DNA of 10,178 nucleotides from an uncultured Lysobacteraceae bacterium (GCA_946482585.1 CAMLSI010000168.1:1-10178), one strand, 5' to 3'; shown: positions 1-6,539, counted from the first letter of the stretch. A program made the numbers and translations. Notes: generated by a model not told the origin, from the sequence alone.

Positions 1-1
1 G

Positions 2-430
2 CTGCCCGACGTGGCCCGGTACGACAGCCAGGGCCGCGAGATCGAGGCGCACGGTCCTGCACGCCGTACGAATTTCGAGGTGCACAGCGTGCGCCCGGCG
101 CGACGCATCGCACCGGACGGTTCGTTCCGCACCGACATCGTCATCGTCATCAATCAGCGTCGGCCCGTGCCGACCGACGGCAAGGAGCTGCGCAACGGCT
201 GGTTCTGGTTCCGCGGCGGCGCGACGCTGATCGTCGACCCGCGCAAGGGCCGCGAAGCGATCCGCTACTGCATCGTCAAGCACTGCGGCAGCGCCGGGCG
301 CCTCGAGCGCCAGCGGCGCCATGCCGGCGGCGCGTCGGGCTCGGCCCTGCGCGCGCTGTACTTCGGCCGCGACGTGCGCGAACCGTTCGCGCTGCTGCAT
401 GCGGGCTATCGAGGACAGGACAATGAGTGA
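2..430 (+). CDS. C-terminal part of an unrecognised protein, first visible gene of the caspase/MBL operon (5' end cut off)
   Basis: The reading frame is open from the window edge and closes with TGA at 428-430, giving the last 142 residues. The GTG at position 11 is in frame, but nothing marks it as a start, so I treat the gene as truncated at its 5' end. I do not recognise the family. The visible part is soluble-looking. It has an alternating hydrophobic stretch (TDIVIVINQRR), an aromatic-rich strand (GWFWFRGGATLIVD), an RYCIVKHC segment with two cysteines, a basic RLERQRR run and a C-terminal EPFALLHAG. No signal peptide or membrane segment is visible. It overlaps the next gene by 8 nt, so it is almost certainly co-translated with the MBL hydrolase and probably belongs to the same system. 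Its missing N-terminus could carry the diagnostic domain. That it is a real gene is fairly sure; its function is unknown. Confidence 0.75.
   Translation: MPDVARYDSQGREIEAHGPARRTNFEVHSVRPARRIAPDGSFRTDIVIVINQRRPVPTDGKELRNGWFWFRGGATLIVDPRKGREAIRYCIVKHCGSAGRLERQRRHAGGASGSALRALYFGRDVREPFALLHAGYRGQDNE
411..414 (+). promoter_or_regulatory. Ribosome binding site fixing the start of the first MBL gene
   Basis: GAGG lies 8 nt before the ATG at 423, inside the end of the preceding gene. It supports that ATG over the in-frame ATG at 321, which would add 34 arginine/cysteine-rich residues that look like out-of-frame translation of the upstream gene. Confidence 0.5.
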
Positions 431-2060
431 ACGTACGCACGACGGCACGCGGCGCCCGGTCTCCGCGAAGGCCGCGAAGAAATCGGCGACGAAGACAGCC
501 GCAAAAAAAGCGACCGTGAAATCGGCGGTCGCGAAAAAGTCGACGGCGAAGAAGGCGACGGCGAAGAACGCCGGCGCGAAGGATGTCGCGGCAAAGAAGA
601 CGGCAGGCCGCCGGACGAAGGCGCGCGAAAGCGGCGCGCCGGTCTGGATCCGCCACTACTGCCAGGGACTCGGCGACTGTCACCTGCTGCGTTTCGTCAA
701 GGACGACGGCTCGTTCTGGTACCTGCTCATCGACTGCGGCATCCACGGCTCGGTCAAGGGCGGCTCGGACATCATGGATCGCGTCGTCGCGAACATCGCC
801 GAGGAAACCACGTTCATCGACGTGCTCGTGATCACGCACGAACACATCGATCACGTATCGGGCTTCCTCAGCGCCGCGGAGCATTTCGAGAACATCAAGG
901 TCGGCGAGGTCTGGATGGCCTGGACCGAGAACCCGCGCGATGCCCAGGCGCGCGACTTCGACACGTTCAAGGTACAGGCACTCTCGGCGCTGCAGCGCGC
1001 GAGTCTGAAGCTCGACGGCCTGGCCGCGCCCGACGCGAACACGAGCCACCTGCGCGACGGCCTGCGCGCCGTGCTCGGCTTCCAGTTCGGCGCCAAGGGC
1101 GAGCGCGTGCGCGCCGCACGCGATGCGGGTGCGCAGCTCGCACCGAAAGGACGGATCCGATACCTCGAGCCGAACCTCGCGCCGGTGCAACCGGAAGGCG
1201 TCGGCAACCTGCGCGTCTATCCGCTGGGGCCGCCGCGCGACACGAGTTTTTTCGGCATCCGCGAGCGCACGAGCGAAATGTATTCCGCGGCCTCGGCGAA
1301 CGACGCCGCCGCCGTGCGCCGGCTCGAAGGCGCACTCGGCCGCGACAGCGTGTGCCGGCCGCACGACGAGCAGGCGCCGTTCGATCCGAACCTCGGGCTG
1401 GCGCTCGACGATGCGCTCGGCAGCAACGAGATCGCCGACGACGATCAGGCGAACCTGCGCCGCCTGGTGCGCGACGTCTACGCCGGCACCGGCGACGGCG
1501 CCTCGGACCAGCGCTGGCGCCGCATCGACGGCGACTGGCTCGGCATCAGCGCCGATCTCGCGATGCAGCTCGACGACCGCACGAACAACTCGAGCCTGGT
1601 GCTCGCGTTCGAGTTCGTCGATACCGGCCGCGTGATGCTGTTCGCGGCCGACGCGCAGGTCGGCAACTGGCTCAGCTGGCAGGACACGCACTGGAAGGTC
1701 GACGGAAAGACCGTGACCGGTCCCGACCTGCTGTCGCGCGTCGTGTACTACAAGGTCGGTCACCACGGCAGCCAGAACGCGACCCTGAAGACCAAGGGTC
1801 TGCAGCTCATGAACGATCCGGACCTGTCGGCATTCATCCCGACCAACGAGGCGGACGCGAAGAAGGTCAAATGGGAGGCGATGCCGTTCCGCGGCATCAT
1901 GGAAGATCTCACGCTGCGCGCGCAGGATCGCGTGATCCGCGCCGACGATGCGTGGCTCAAGGACGGCGAGCCCGACGCGCGCTTCCGGCGCCGCAGCGGC
2001 TCGCTGGTCAGCGTGAAGCCCGGCGGCGAAGGGCTCTGGGTCGACGTGGAGGTGCAGTGA
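423..2060 (+). CDS. ComEC-like metallo-beta-lactamase-fold hydrolase with Lys/Ala-rich N-terminal tail (MBL-1)
   Basis: This 545-residue protein is predicted to be a metal-dependent hydrolase of the MBL fold. Residues about 15-69 are a low-complexity AKK/TAKK tail. The enzyme follows, with a QGLGDCHLL strand (81-89) like the G-x-GD-x-x-LL start of ComEC-type MBL domains, LLIDCG (101-106), and the metal motif THEHIDH with H139, H141, D143 and H144. The second half has the strand LFAADA with D410 and GHHGS (446-450), both typical of ComEC/Rec2-like MBL enzymes. About 265 residues separate the two halves, far longer than in a minimal MBL domain. There is no signal peptide or membrane helix, so unlike ComEC itself it should be cytoplasmic. 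The ATG overlaps the previous gene by 8 nt. The MBL fold is clear. Whether the substrate is nucleic acid, nucleotide or something else cannot be read from the sequence; the basic tail and ComEC resemblance make nucleic acid plausible. Confidence 0.88.
   Translation: MSERTHDGTRRPVSAKAAKKSATKTAAKKATVKSAVAKKSTAKKATAKNAGAKDVAAKKTAGRRTKARESGAPVWIRHYCQGLGDCHLLRFVKDDGSFWYLLIDCGIHGSVKGGSDIMDRVVANIAEETTFIDVLVITHEHIDHVSGFLSAAEHFENIKVGEVWMAWTENPRDAQARDFDTFKVQALSALQRASLKLDGLAAPDANTSHLRDGLRAVLGFQFGAKGERVRAARDAGAQLAPKGRIRYLEPNLAPVQPEGVGNLRVYPLGPPRDTSFFGIRERTSEMYSAASANDAAAVRRLEGALGRDSVCRPHDEQAPFDPNLGLALDDALGSNEIADDDQANLRRLVRDVYAGTGDGASDQRWRRIDGDWLGISADLAMQLDDRTNNSSLVLAFEFVDTGRVMLFAADAQVGNWLSWQDTHWKVDGKTVTGPDLLSRVVYYKVGHHGSQNATLKTKGLQLMNDPDLSAFIPTNEADAKKVKWEAMPFRGIMEDLTLRAQDRVIRADDAWLKDGEPDARFRRRSGSLVSVKPGGEGLWVDVEVQ
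465..629 (+). repeat. Low-complexity Lys/Ala-rich coding segment (histone H1-like tail of MBL-1)
   Basis: About 55 codons encode mainly Lys, Ala, Thr and Ser in irregular AKK, TAKK and VAKK units, with no aromatic and very few acidic residues. The composition resembles histone H1-like and AlgP-like bacterial tails, which bind DNA non-specifically. The units are degenerate at the DNA level, so this is compositional repetition rather than a clean tandem array. It ends just before the first MBL strand. Confidence 0.7.
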
Positions 2061-2092
2061 TGCGACCGTTCTGCGCGCCGGCCGCGGAGTGA
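2060..2092 (+). other. Possible 10-codon minicistron between MBL-1 and the caspase gene
   Basis: The MBL-1 stop and a new ATG overlap as TGATG at 2058-2062. That ATG opens a 10-codon frame (MRPFCAPAAE) ending in TGA at 2090-2092, four nucleotides before the caspase ATG. It may only be chance, or it may pass terminating ribosomes on to the caspase start. The peptide resembles no family I know. Confidence 0.25.
2086..2089 (+). promoter_or_regulatory. Ribosome binding site of the caspase-like gene
   Basis: GGAG lies 7 nt before the ATG at 2097. A second ATG at 2093 is in another frame and gives an arginine/alanine-rich shadow translation, so 2097 is the chosen start. Confidence 0.55.
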
Positions 2093-2096
2093 ATGC

Positions 2097-3260
2097 ATGC
2101 CCGATGTGCCGTCATTGATTCCCGAAGTGCTGGATCGGCCCGGCACGCATGCGCTCGTGATCGGTGTGAGCCACTATCGGCACGTGCTCGGCGCCGCCGA
2201 GGAAACGCGGCGCGGGCGCGACTTCGCGATCGATCAGCTCGCAAGCGCGGCGCGCACCGCGCGACGTGTCGCGACCTGGCTGCTCGCGCGACGCTACGCA
2301 GCGCCGCTGCCGCCGCTCGCGAGCCTGCGCGTACTGCTCTCGCCACAGCCCGGCGAACTGGATACGACCGCAGCGGATCCGCGTCTGGCCGACGCGCCGG
2401 CCGCGACCGCCGTGAACGTCGCGCGCGCGCTGCGTGCATTCCGCGATGCGTGCGAGAGCGATCGCGACAATCACGCCGTGGTCTACGTCGTCGGCCACGG
2501 CGCGCAGATCACGAAGCACGGCGCTTTGCTGCTGCTCGAGGATTTCGCGTCCGACGATCTCAACAACCTGCTCGACGGCGCGCTCGACGTGATCGACGTG
2601 CATCAGGCGCTGCAGACGCCGCGCGCGGCGCGGCAGCAATGCTGGTTCGTCGATGTCTGCCGCCAGCGGCCCGGCGTCGTCGACGCGCTCGAGCGGCTGC
2701 GCGGCGGCATCGGCCTCGACAAGGATCCAGGCAACGTGAGCGCGAGCCCGTTGTTCATGGCCGCGATGGGCGACACGCAGGCCTACGCGCTGCGCGGCGG
2801 ACACAGCCTGCTCTGCGAGGCGCTGCTCTGGTCGCTCGATGCGGCCGGCGCGGCGCGCGGACCCGGCGACGGCGTCGCGCAATGGCACGTGCCGCTGGGC
2901 GGGCTCTACGAGGCGTTGCCGCAACGCGTGCGCACGCTCGCAGCGGACAGCGGCATCGAACAGTTCGTGGAGATCAACGGTGTCGCCAATCCGGGTGTGT
3001 TCCACGTCTACGATGCGGGTCCGCCGGTGGCCTTGACCGTGCGCGTCGCGCCGGGCGCGGCCGAACCGAGCGCGCAGCTGGAGCTCATGGACGAGCGCAT
3101 GGCGCCGGTGCTGTCGACGACGCAATGGCCGGTCAGCACCCACGTTCCGGCCGGCATCTACGGCATTTTCGTGACGCCGCAGCCGCCATACCGGAAGCAT
3201 TCCAAACTCGTCGCGCTGCAGCCGCCCGCCCATGACTACCTCGCGGAACTGCCGACATGA
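2097..3260 (+). CDS. Caspase-like (peptidase C14 type) cysteine protease with C-terminal beta-rich domain
   Basis: This 387-residue protein is predicted to be a cytoplasmic caspase/metacaspase-like protease. The domain begins with THALVIGVSHYR (17-28), the usual first strand of bacterial caspase domains. The catalytic His is H134 in YVVGHGAQ. The catalytic Cys is C188 in CWFVDVCRQRPG, matching the bacterial D-x-C-R form; C182 lies nearby. SASPLFMAAMGDTQAYAL and the following LCEALLWSL helix fit the second half of the fold. From about residue 290 to the end the protein is beta-strand-like, with VPAGIYGIFVTP (350-361), and resembles a PEGA-like or transthyretin-like sandwich. No signal peptide or membrane helix is visible. 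It starts 36 nt after MBL-1 and shares ATGA with the next gene. Bacterial caspases near hydrolase effectors often act in abortive infection or cell death; here that is an inference from context. The protease call is strong, the target unknown. Confidence 0.85.
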   Translation: MPDVPSLIPEVLDRPGTHALVIGVSHYRHVLGAAEETRRGRDFAIDQLASAARTARRVATWLLARRYAAPLPPLASLRVLLSPQPGELDTTAADPRLADAPAATAVNVARALRAFRDACESDRDNHAVVYVVGHGAQITKHGALLLLEDFASDDLNNLLDGALDVIDVHQALQTPRAARQQCWFVDVCRQRPGVVDALERLRGGIGLDKDPGNVSASPLFMAAMGDTQAYALRGGHSLLCEALLWSLDAAGAARGPGDGVAQWHVPLGGLYEALPQRVRTLAADSGIEQFVEINGVANPGVFHVYDAGPPVALTVRVAPGAAEPSAQLELMDERMAPVLSTTQWPVSTHVPAGIYGIFVTPQPPYRKHSKLVALQPPAHDYLAELPT

Positions 3261-4315
3261 GTGCGACCCTGACCGTGCACTTCGACAGCACGTCGCAGCT
3301 GCTCAAGTCGCTGCTGCGTGCGGACGTGCGCGACAGCGCGCTGCGCCTCGTCGGCAGCGCGCATCACGGCGTGCCGCTGCCGCTCGCGCCGGGGTTCTAT
3401 CGCGTCGATACGGTGCTCGACGACGGGACTGTCCTGCGCCGCGTGATAGCGATCGCCGAAGGGCAGCACGAGCAGATCACGCTCGCGAAACCACCGCCGG
3501 CCGCGCCGCCGGCACGCGAGCGCGACGACGGACGCGAGTCGATGACGCCGGGCGCGCCGACGATCGGCTTCCCGGCGACCGTCGACAATGACGGCGTGCC
3601 GCGGCTCATCGGCGTGCACGGCGCGCGTGCGACGCACGCAGCGCCCGGCGCCTGGAGCTTCCGCACCGACGGCAGCGGTGCTGCGCTCGCGACGTTCGAG
3701 GACGGACATCGCCGCTGGACGGTCTCGCTGCCGGTGCTGACCGGCGGTTTCTCGTCATCGCAGCAGTCCGACGAATGCACGGTGCGCTTCGACGGCGCGC
3801 GCGGCGCACGCACGCCGGCGGCACGCATCGCCACCTGGCGCACGGTCGCGAGTTCGGTGCAGGAAATGCTGCTGCAGTTCCGGATCGAACAGGTACTCGC
3901 GATCGCCGACGAAGCCACGACCGCGCTCGCGGCGAAGTACAGCGATCCGGCCGGCGCCGCTCTGGGTGCGCTGCTGCTGTATCGCGTCGATCGGCTCGCG
4001 CCGCTGAGTCACTGGCTCGCGAATCTCGCGCGCTCGTTTCCGTGGCTCGTCGATGCACGCATCCTGCAGGCCGGTCTCGCCGCGCGCAGCGGCGACGCGC
4101 AGCACCGCGAGAACGGACTGCGGACGCTGCTCGCCTGCGTGCACGAACGCGCGCTGTTCACCGAGAGCCATTCGCTGCTGCTGAATCTGCTGCGACGCTG
4201 GCCCGACGACGCAGAGCCCGAATCGCGCGAAGCCGCCTTGCGGACGCTCGCCGACCGCTATGCGAACGTCGACTGGTCGGCGCTGACCCTGACCACGTCG
4301 CAGCCGCTGTCATGA
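3257..4315 (+). CDS. Unrecognised operon protein: beta-rich N-terminus, Pro-rich linker, helical C-terminus
   Basis: I do not recognise this 352-residue protein. Residues 1-76 are strand-rich, and APGFYRVDTVLDDG (44-57) plus a closing GQHEQITL resemble the PEGA-like or carboxypeptidase-regulatory sandwich seen at the end of the upstream caspase protein. Residues 79-100 are a proline- and charge-rich linker. Residues 101-180 look beta-rich (TIGFPATVDNDG, AWSFRTDG, WTVSLPVLTGGF). From about 190 to 340 the protein is mostly amphipathic helix, including YSDPAGAALGALLLYRVDRL and HWLANLARSFPWL, which could form an alpha-solenoid scaffold. No catalytic motif, nucleotide-binding loop, signal peptide or convincing membrane helix is seen. 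It overlaps both neighbours by 4 nt (ATGA), so its amount should be tied to theirs. Adaptor, sensor, caspase substrate or regulator are possible roles, none demonstrated. Confidence 0.8.
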   Translation: MSATLTVHFDSTSQLLKSLLRADVRDSALRLVGSAHHGVPLPLAPGFYRVDTVLDDGTVLRRVIAIAEGQHEQITLAKPPPAAPPARERDDGRESMTPGAPTIGFPATVDNDGVPRLIGVHGARATHAAPGAWSFRTDGSGAALATFEDGHRRWTVSLPVLTGGFSSSQQSDECTVRFDGARGARTPAARIATWRTVASSVQEMLLQFRIEQVLAIADEATTALAAKYSDPAGAALGALLLYRVDRLAPLSHWLANLARSFPWLVDARILQAGLAARSGDAQHRENGLRTLLACVHERALFTESHSLLLNLLRRWPDDAEPESREAALRTLADRYANVDWSALTLTTSQPLS

Positions 4316-5427
4316 TCCTGCGCCTGCAGATGCTGCCCGCGCGCCAGGGCGATGCGCTCTGGATCGAATGGGGCGACAAACCCTGGCGCCTGCTCGTCGA
4401 CATGGGCACGCAGGCGGTCGGCGACGCGTTGCGCACGCGCATCCTCGCGTTGCCGCGCGAGCAGCGCCGCTTCGAGCTGCTCGTCGTCACGCATGTGGAC
4501 GAAGACCATATCGGCGGCACCTTGCCCGCCCTCGTCGATGGCGGCCGCATCGACGGGCTCGACATCGGCGACACCTGGTTCAACGGCTGGCCGCAGCTGC
4601 AGGACGCGCCGCCGGCACCGAGCACTGTCGAAGCCTACGGGCCCGTTCAGGGCGAACGCCTCGGTCGCTGGCTTTCGGCCTATCCGTGGAATGCGGCGTT
4701 CGGCCGAGGTCCGGTCGCGTGGCGGCCCGGCCTGCCGAAACGCGAGATCGCACTGGCCGACGGCCTGCAGCTGACCGTACTCGGTCCGCCGCCGGCGCGC
4801 CTGCCGGCGTACCGCGAGACCTGGCGGCGCGAAATCCACGAAGCGGTCCGCCGCGGCCGCATCGAACCGCCGCCGCCGGCGCCGCTGCCCGCGACGATCG
4901 AATCGTTCGGCGCGCGCCGTCCGTCGCAACCCGCGCTGCGCGACGCGAACGATCTCGCGGCGCTGGCCGATGCCGCGAGCGTGCCCGATCCCTCGCTCGC
5001 CAACGGCACGAGCATCGTGCTGCTGCTCACCTATCGTGGACATCGCGTGCTGCTCGCGGGCGACGCCTGGGGCGACGACCTCGTCGCCGCCATCACCGCG
5101 ATCGGCAACGGGCAACGACTGCCGCTGTCGGCCTTCAAGCTGCCGCATCATGCGTCGGAATCCAACGTGAGCCGCGCGCTCGTCGAAGCCGTCGACTGCC
5201 GCGACTGGCTCGTGTCGACCGACGGAACGCGCCACTGCCACCCGAGCGCTGCGGCGATCGCGCGCGTCCTGCGCTACGGCACGCCGTCGCCGCGTCTGCA
5301 CTTCAACGTGCGCAGCGAATACAACGGCTGGTGGGACGATGCGGACTGGCGTGCGCGGTTCGGCTACGAGACGCGCTATGGCGGCACGGGCGACGGGCTC
5401 ACGCTGCAATGGAGCGCGGCTGCCTAG
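4312..5427 (+). CDS. ComEC/Rec2-like metallo-beta-lactamase-fold hydrolase (MBL-2)
   Basis: This 371-residue protein is the second predicted MBL hydrolase of the operon. The N-terminus MLPARQGDALWIEW matches the G-Q-GD-A-x-x-I strand of ComEC-type MBL domains, followed by LLVDMG. The metal motif is THVDEDHIGG (60-69), with H61, D63, D65 and H66. This is the HxDxDH form common in ComEC, where the second His of the classical HxHxDH is Asp. Later come LLAGDAWGDD with D251 and LPHHAS with H279 and H280. A proline-rich insert (PPPPAPLP) lies between the halves. The C-terminal part (NVRSEYNGWW then YETRYGGTGDGLTL) looks like the tail of stand-alone ComEC-like hydrolases. There is no signal peptide or membrane segment, so it should be cytoplasmic. 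The ATG sits in an ATGA overlap with no clear ribosome binding site, suggesting translational coupling. It is the last gene before the convergent boundary. Fold certain, substrate unknown. Confidence 0.88.
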   Translation: MILRLQMLPARQGDALWIEWGDKPWRLLVDMGTQAVGDALRTRILALPREQRRFELLVVTHVDEDHIGGTLPALVDGGRIDGLDIGDTWFNGWPQLQDAPPAPSTVEAYGPVQGERLGRWLSAYPWNAAFGRGPVAWRPGLPKREIALADGLQLTVLGPPPARLPAYRETWRREIHEAVRRGRIEPPPPAPLPATIESFGARRPSQPALRDANDLAALADAASVPDPSLANGTSIVLLLTYRGHRVLLAGDAWGDDLVAAITAIGNGQRLPLSAFKLPHHASESNVSRALVEAVDCRDWLVSTDGTRHCHPSAAAIARVLRYGTPSPRLHFNVRSEYNGWWDDADWRARFGYETRYGGTGDGLTLQWSAAA

Positions 5428-5431
5428 TTTG

Positions 5432-5453
5432 CGGTGGACGAAGCGAACCACCG
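5432..5453. terminator. Inverted repeat between the convergent operons, possible weak terminator
   Basis: CGGTGG (5432-5437) and CCACCG (5448-5453) form a perfect 6-bp GC-rich stem with a 10-nt loop, inside the 39-nt gap between two converging genes. No T-run follows on either strand, so it is not a textbook intrinsic terminator. It is the only candidate there. Confidence 0.3.
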
Positions 5454-5466
5454 GTGCGCGTCGCGT

Positions 5467-6498
5467 CTATTGCACCGGCTCGGCCAGCTTGTCGTCCTTG
5501 TAGATCGCAACGTGCGGCACGCCGTCGGCGCCGATCCAGCCGCGGTACATGCCTTCGGTATTGAACGGCAGTGCGAAGCGGCCGTCGTTCGTGAGCACGA
5601 TCGCGCCGCCGTCGCCGCCGGCCTTGGGAATTTCGCGATTGATCACGGCGTCGCCGGCTTCGCGCGCGCTCTGCCCCGCGTATTCGACGCGCGCGCAGAT
5701 GTCGTGCGCGGCGACGGCACGGATGTAGTACTCGCCCCAGCCCGTGCCCGATACCGCGCAGCGTGCATTGGCATAGGTGCCGGCGCCGATGATGGGCGAG
5801 TCGCCGACGCGGCCGTAGCGCTTGTTCGTCATGCCGCCGGTCGAGGTGCCGGCGGCGAGATGGCCCTGCGCATCGAGCGCGACCGCGCCGACGGTGCCGA
5901 AGTGCTTGGCGGTTTCGACGTCGGCATGGGCTTTCCCGTCCTTTTCTTCCCGCAGCGCTTTCTGCAGCTGCTGCCAGCGCTTCTCGGTGCGGAAGTAGGA
6001 AGGATCGACGAGCGCCATGCCGATGCTCTGCGCAAACGCTTCGGCTCCGGCGCCGGTCATCATCACGTGCGGCGACTTTTCCATGACGGCGCGCGCGAGC
6101 GCGATCGGATTCCTGATGCGCTGGACGCCGGCGATGGCGCCCGCGCGCCGCGTGGCGCCGTCCATGATCGCCGCATCGAGTTCGTTCTTGCCGTCGTGCG
6201 TGAACACGGCGCCGCGGCCCGCATTGAACTCGGGCGCGTCCTCGAGCACGAGGATCGCCGCGCTGACCGCATCGAGCGCGGGCTTGCCCGCGGCCAGCGC
6301 CGCATGCCCGGCGCGCAACGCCGTTTCCATCGCGGCGCGCGCGGCCTTTTCCTCCCCCTCGGTCATGCTCGCGCGCTCGACGCCGGCACCGCCGTGGATC
6401 ACCAGCACGGTCTTCTTCGCCGGCGCGTCCGTCGCGACCGCCAGCGTCGCCGCCATCAGCAGCGGCGCCGCAGTCATGCCGCATAGTATATTTTTCAT
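5467..6498 (-). CDS. iaaA: Exported isoaspartyl peptidase / plant-type L-asparaginase (Ntn hydrolase)
   Basis: This 343-residue protein belongs to the plant-type asparaginase/isoaspartyl peptidase family. Members cleave themselves before a Thr that becomes the N-terminal nucleophile, then hydrolyse beta-aspartyl dipeptides and often asparagine. Family marks are VIHGGAG near the N-terminus, EFNAGRGAVFT, the self-cleavage site GTVGAVALD with nucleophile T202, GTSTGG, RVGDSPIIGAGTYAN and CAVSGTGWGEYYIR. The start MKNILCGMTAAPLLMAATLAVA looks like a signal peptide, so the mature enzyme should be periplasmic or exported, unlike cytoplasmic E. coli IaaA. The ATG at 6498 was chosen because GGAAGG precedes it; an ATG 15 nt upstream lacks this. 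It is 41 nt downstream of the cyanophycinase-like gene on the same strand. Cyanophycinase products are beta-Asp-Arg dipeptides, a plausible substrate here. Family call firm, dipeptide specificity inferred. Confidence 0.9.
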   Translation of the reverse strand: MKNILCGMTAAPLLMAATLAVATDAPAKKTVLVIHGGAGVERASMTEGEEKAARAAMETALRAGHAALAAGKPALDAVSAAILVLEDAPEFNAGRGAVFTHDGKNELDAAIMDGATRRAGAIAGVQRIRNPIALARAVMEKSPHVMMTGAGAEAFAQSIGMALVDPSYFRTEKRWQQLQKALREEKDGKAHADVETAKHFGTVGAVALDAQGHLAAGTSTGGMTNKRYGRVGDSPIIGAGTYANARCAVSGTGWGEYYIRAVAAHDICARVEYAGQSAREAGDAVINREIPKAGGDGGAIVLTNDGRFALPFNTEGMYRGWIGADGVPHVAIYKDDKLAEPVQ

Positions 6499-6503
6499 GA
6501 TCG

Positions 6504-6509
6504 CCTTCC
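6504..6509 (-). promoter_or_regulatory. Ribosome binding site of the isoaspartyl peptidase gene
   Basis: On the minus strand GGAAGG lies 5 nt before the ATG at 6498. It decides that start over the ATG at 6513 (MWKAI), which overlaps the site itself. Confidence 0.6.
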
Positions 6510-6539
6510 ACATTGCAGGACTGCCGATTCGTCGACCGC

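Noticed and set aside
321..422. Earlier ATG for MBL-1
   Set aside because: The extra 34 residues are an out-of-frame reading of the upstream gene. The ATG at 423 has a ribosome binding site and a typical 8-nt overlap.
465..629. Possible tandem DNA repeat or CRISPR-like array in the A-rich stretch
   Set aside because: The units are irregular, 9-15 nt, without constant repeats or spacers, and are fully explained as Lys/Ala codons inside MBL-1.
276..1766. Long minus-strand open frame (496 codons) opposite MBL-1
   Set aside because: The translation is Arg/Ala/Val-rich with no recognisable motif and lies wholly opposite a gene with clear MBL motifs. Long antisense frames are expected in DNA with this GC bias.
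2112..3233. Minus-strand open frame (373 codons) opposite the caspase gene
   Set aside because: It has no motif, a skewed His/Arg/Ala composition and full overlap with the strongly supported caspase-like gene.
4258..5451. Minus-strand open frame (397 codons) opposite MBL-2
   Set aside because: This is a shadow of MBL-2. Its composition is Arg/Ala-rich, with no domain or ribosome binding site.
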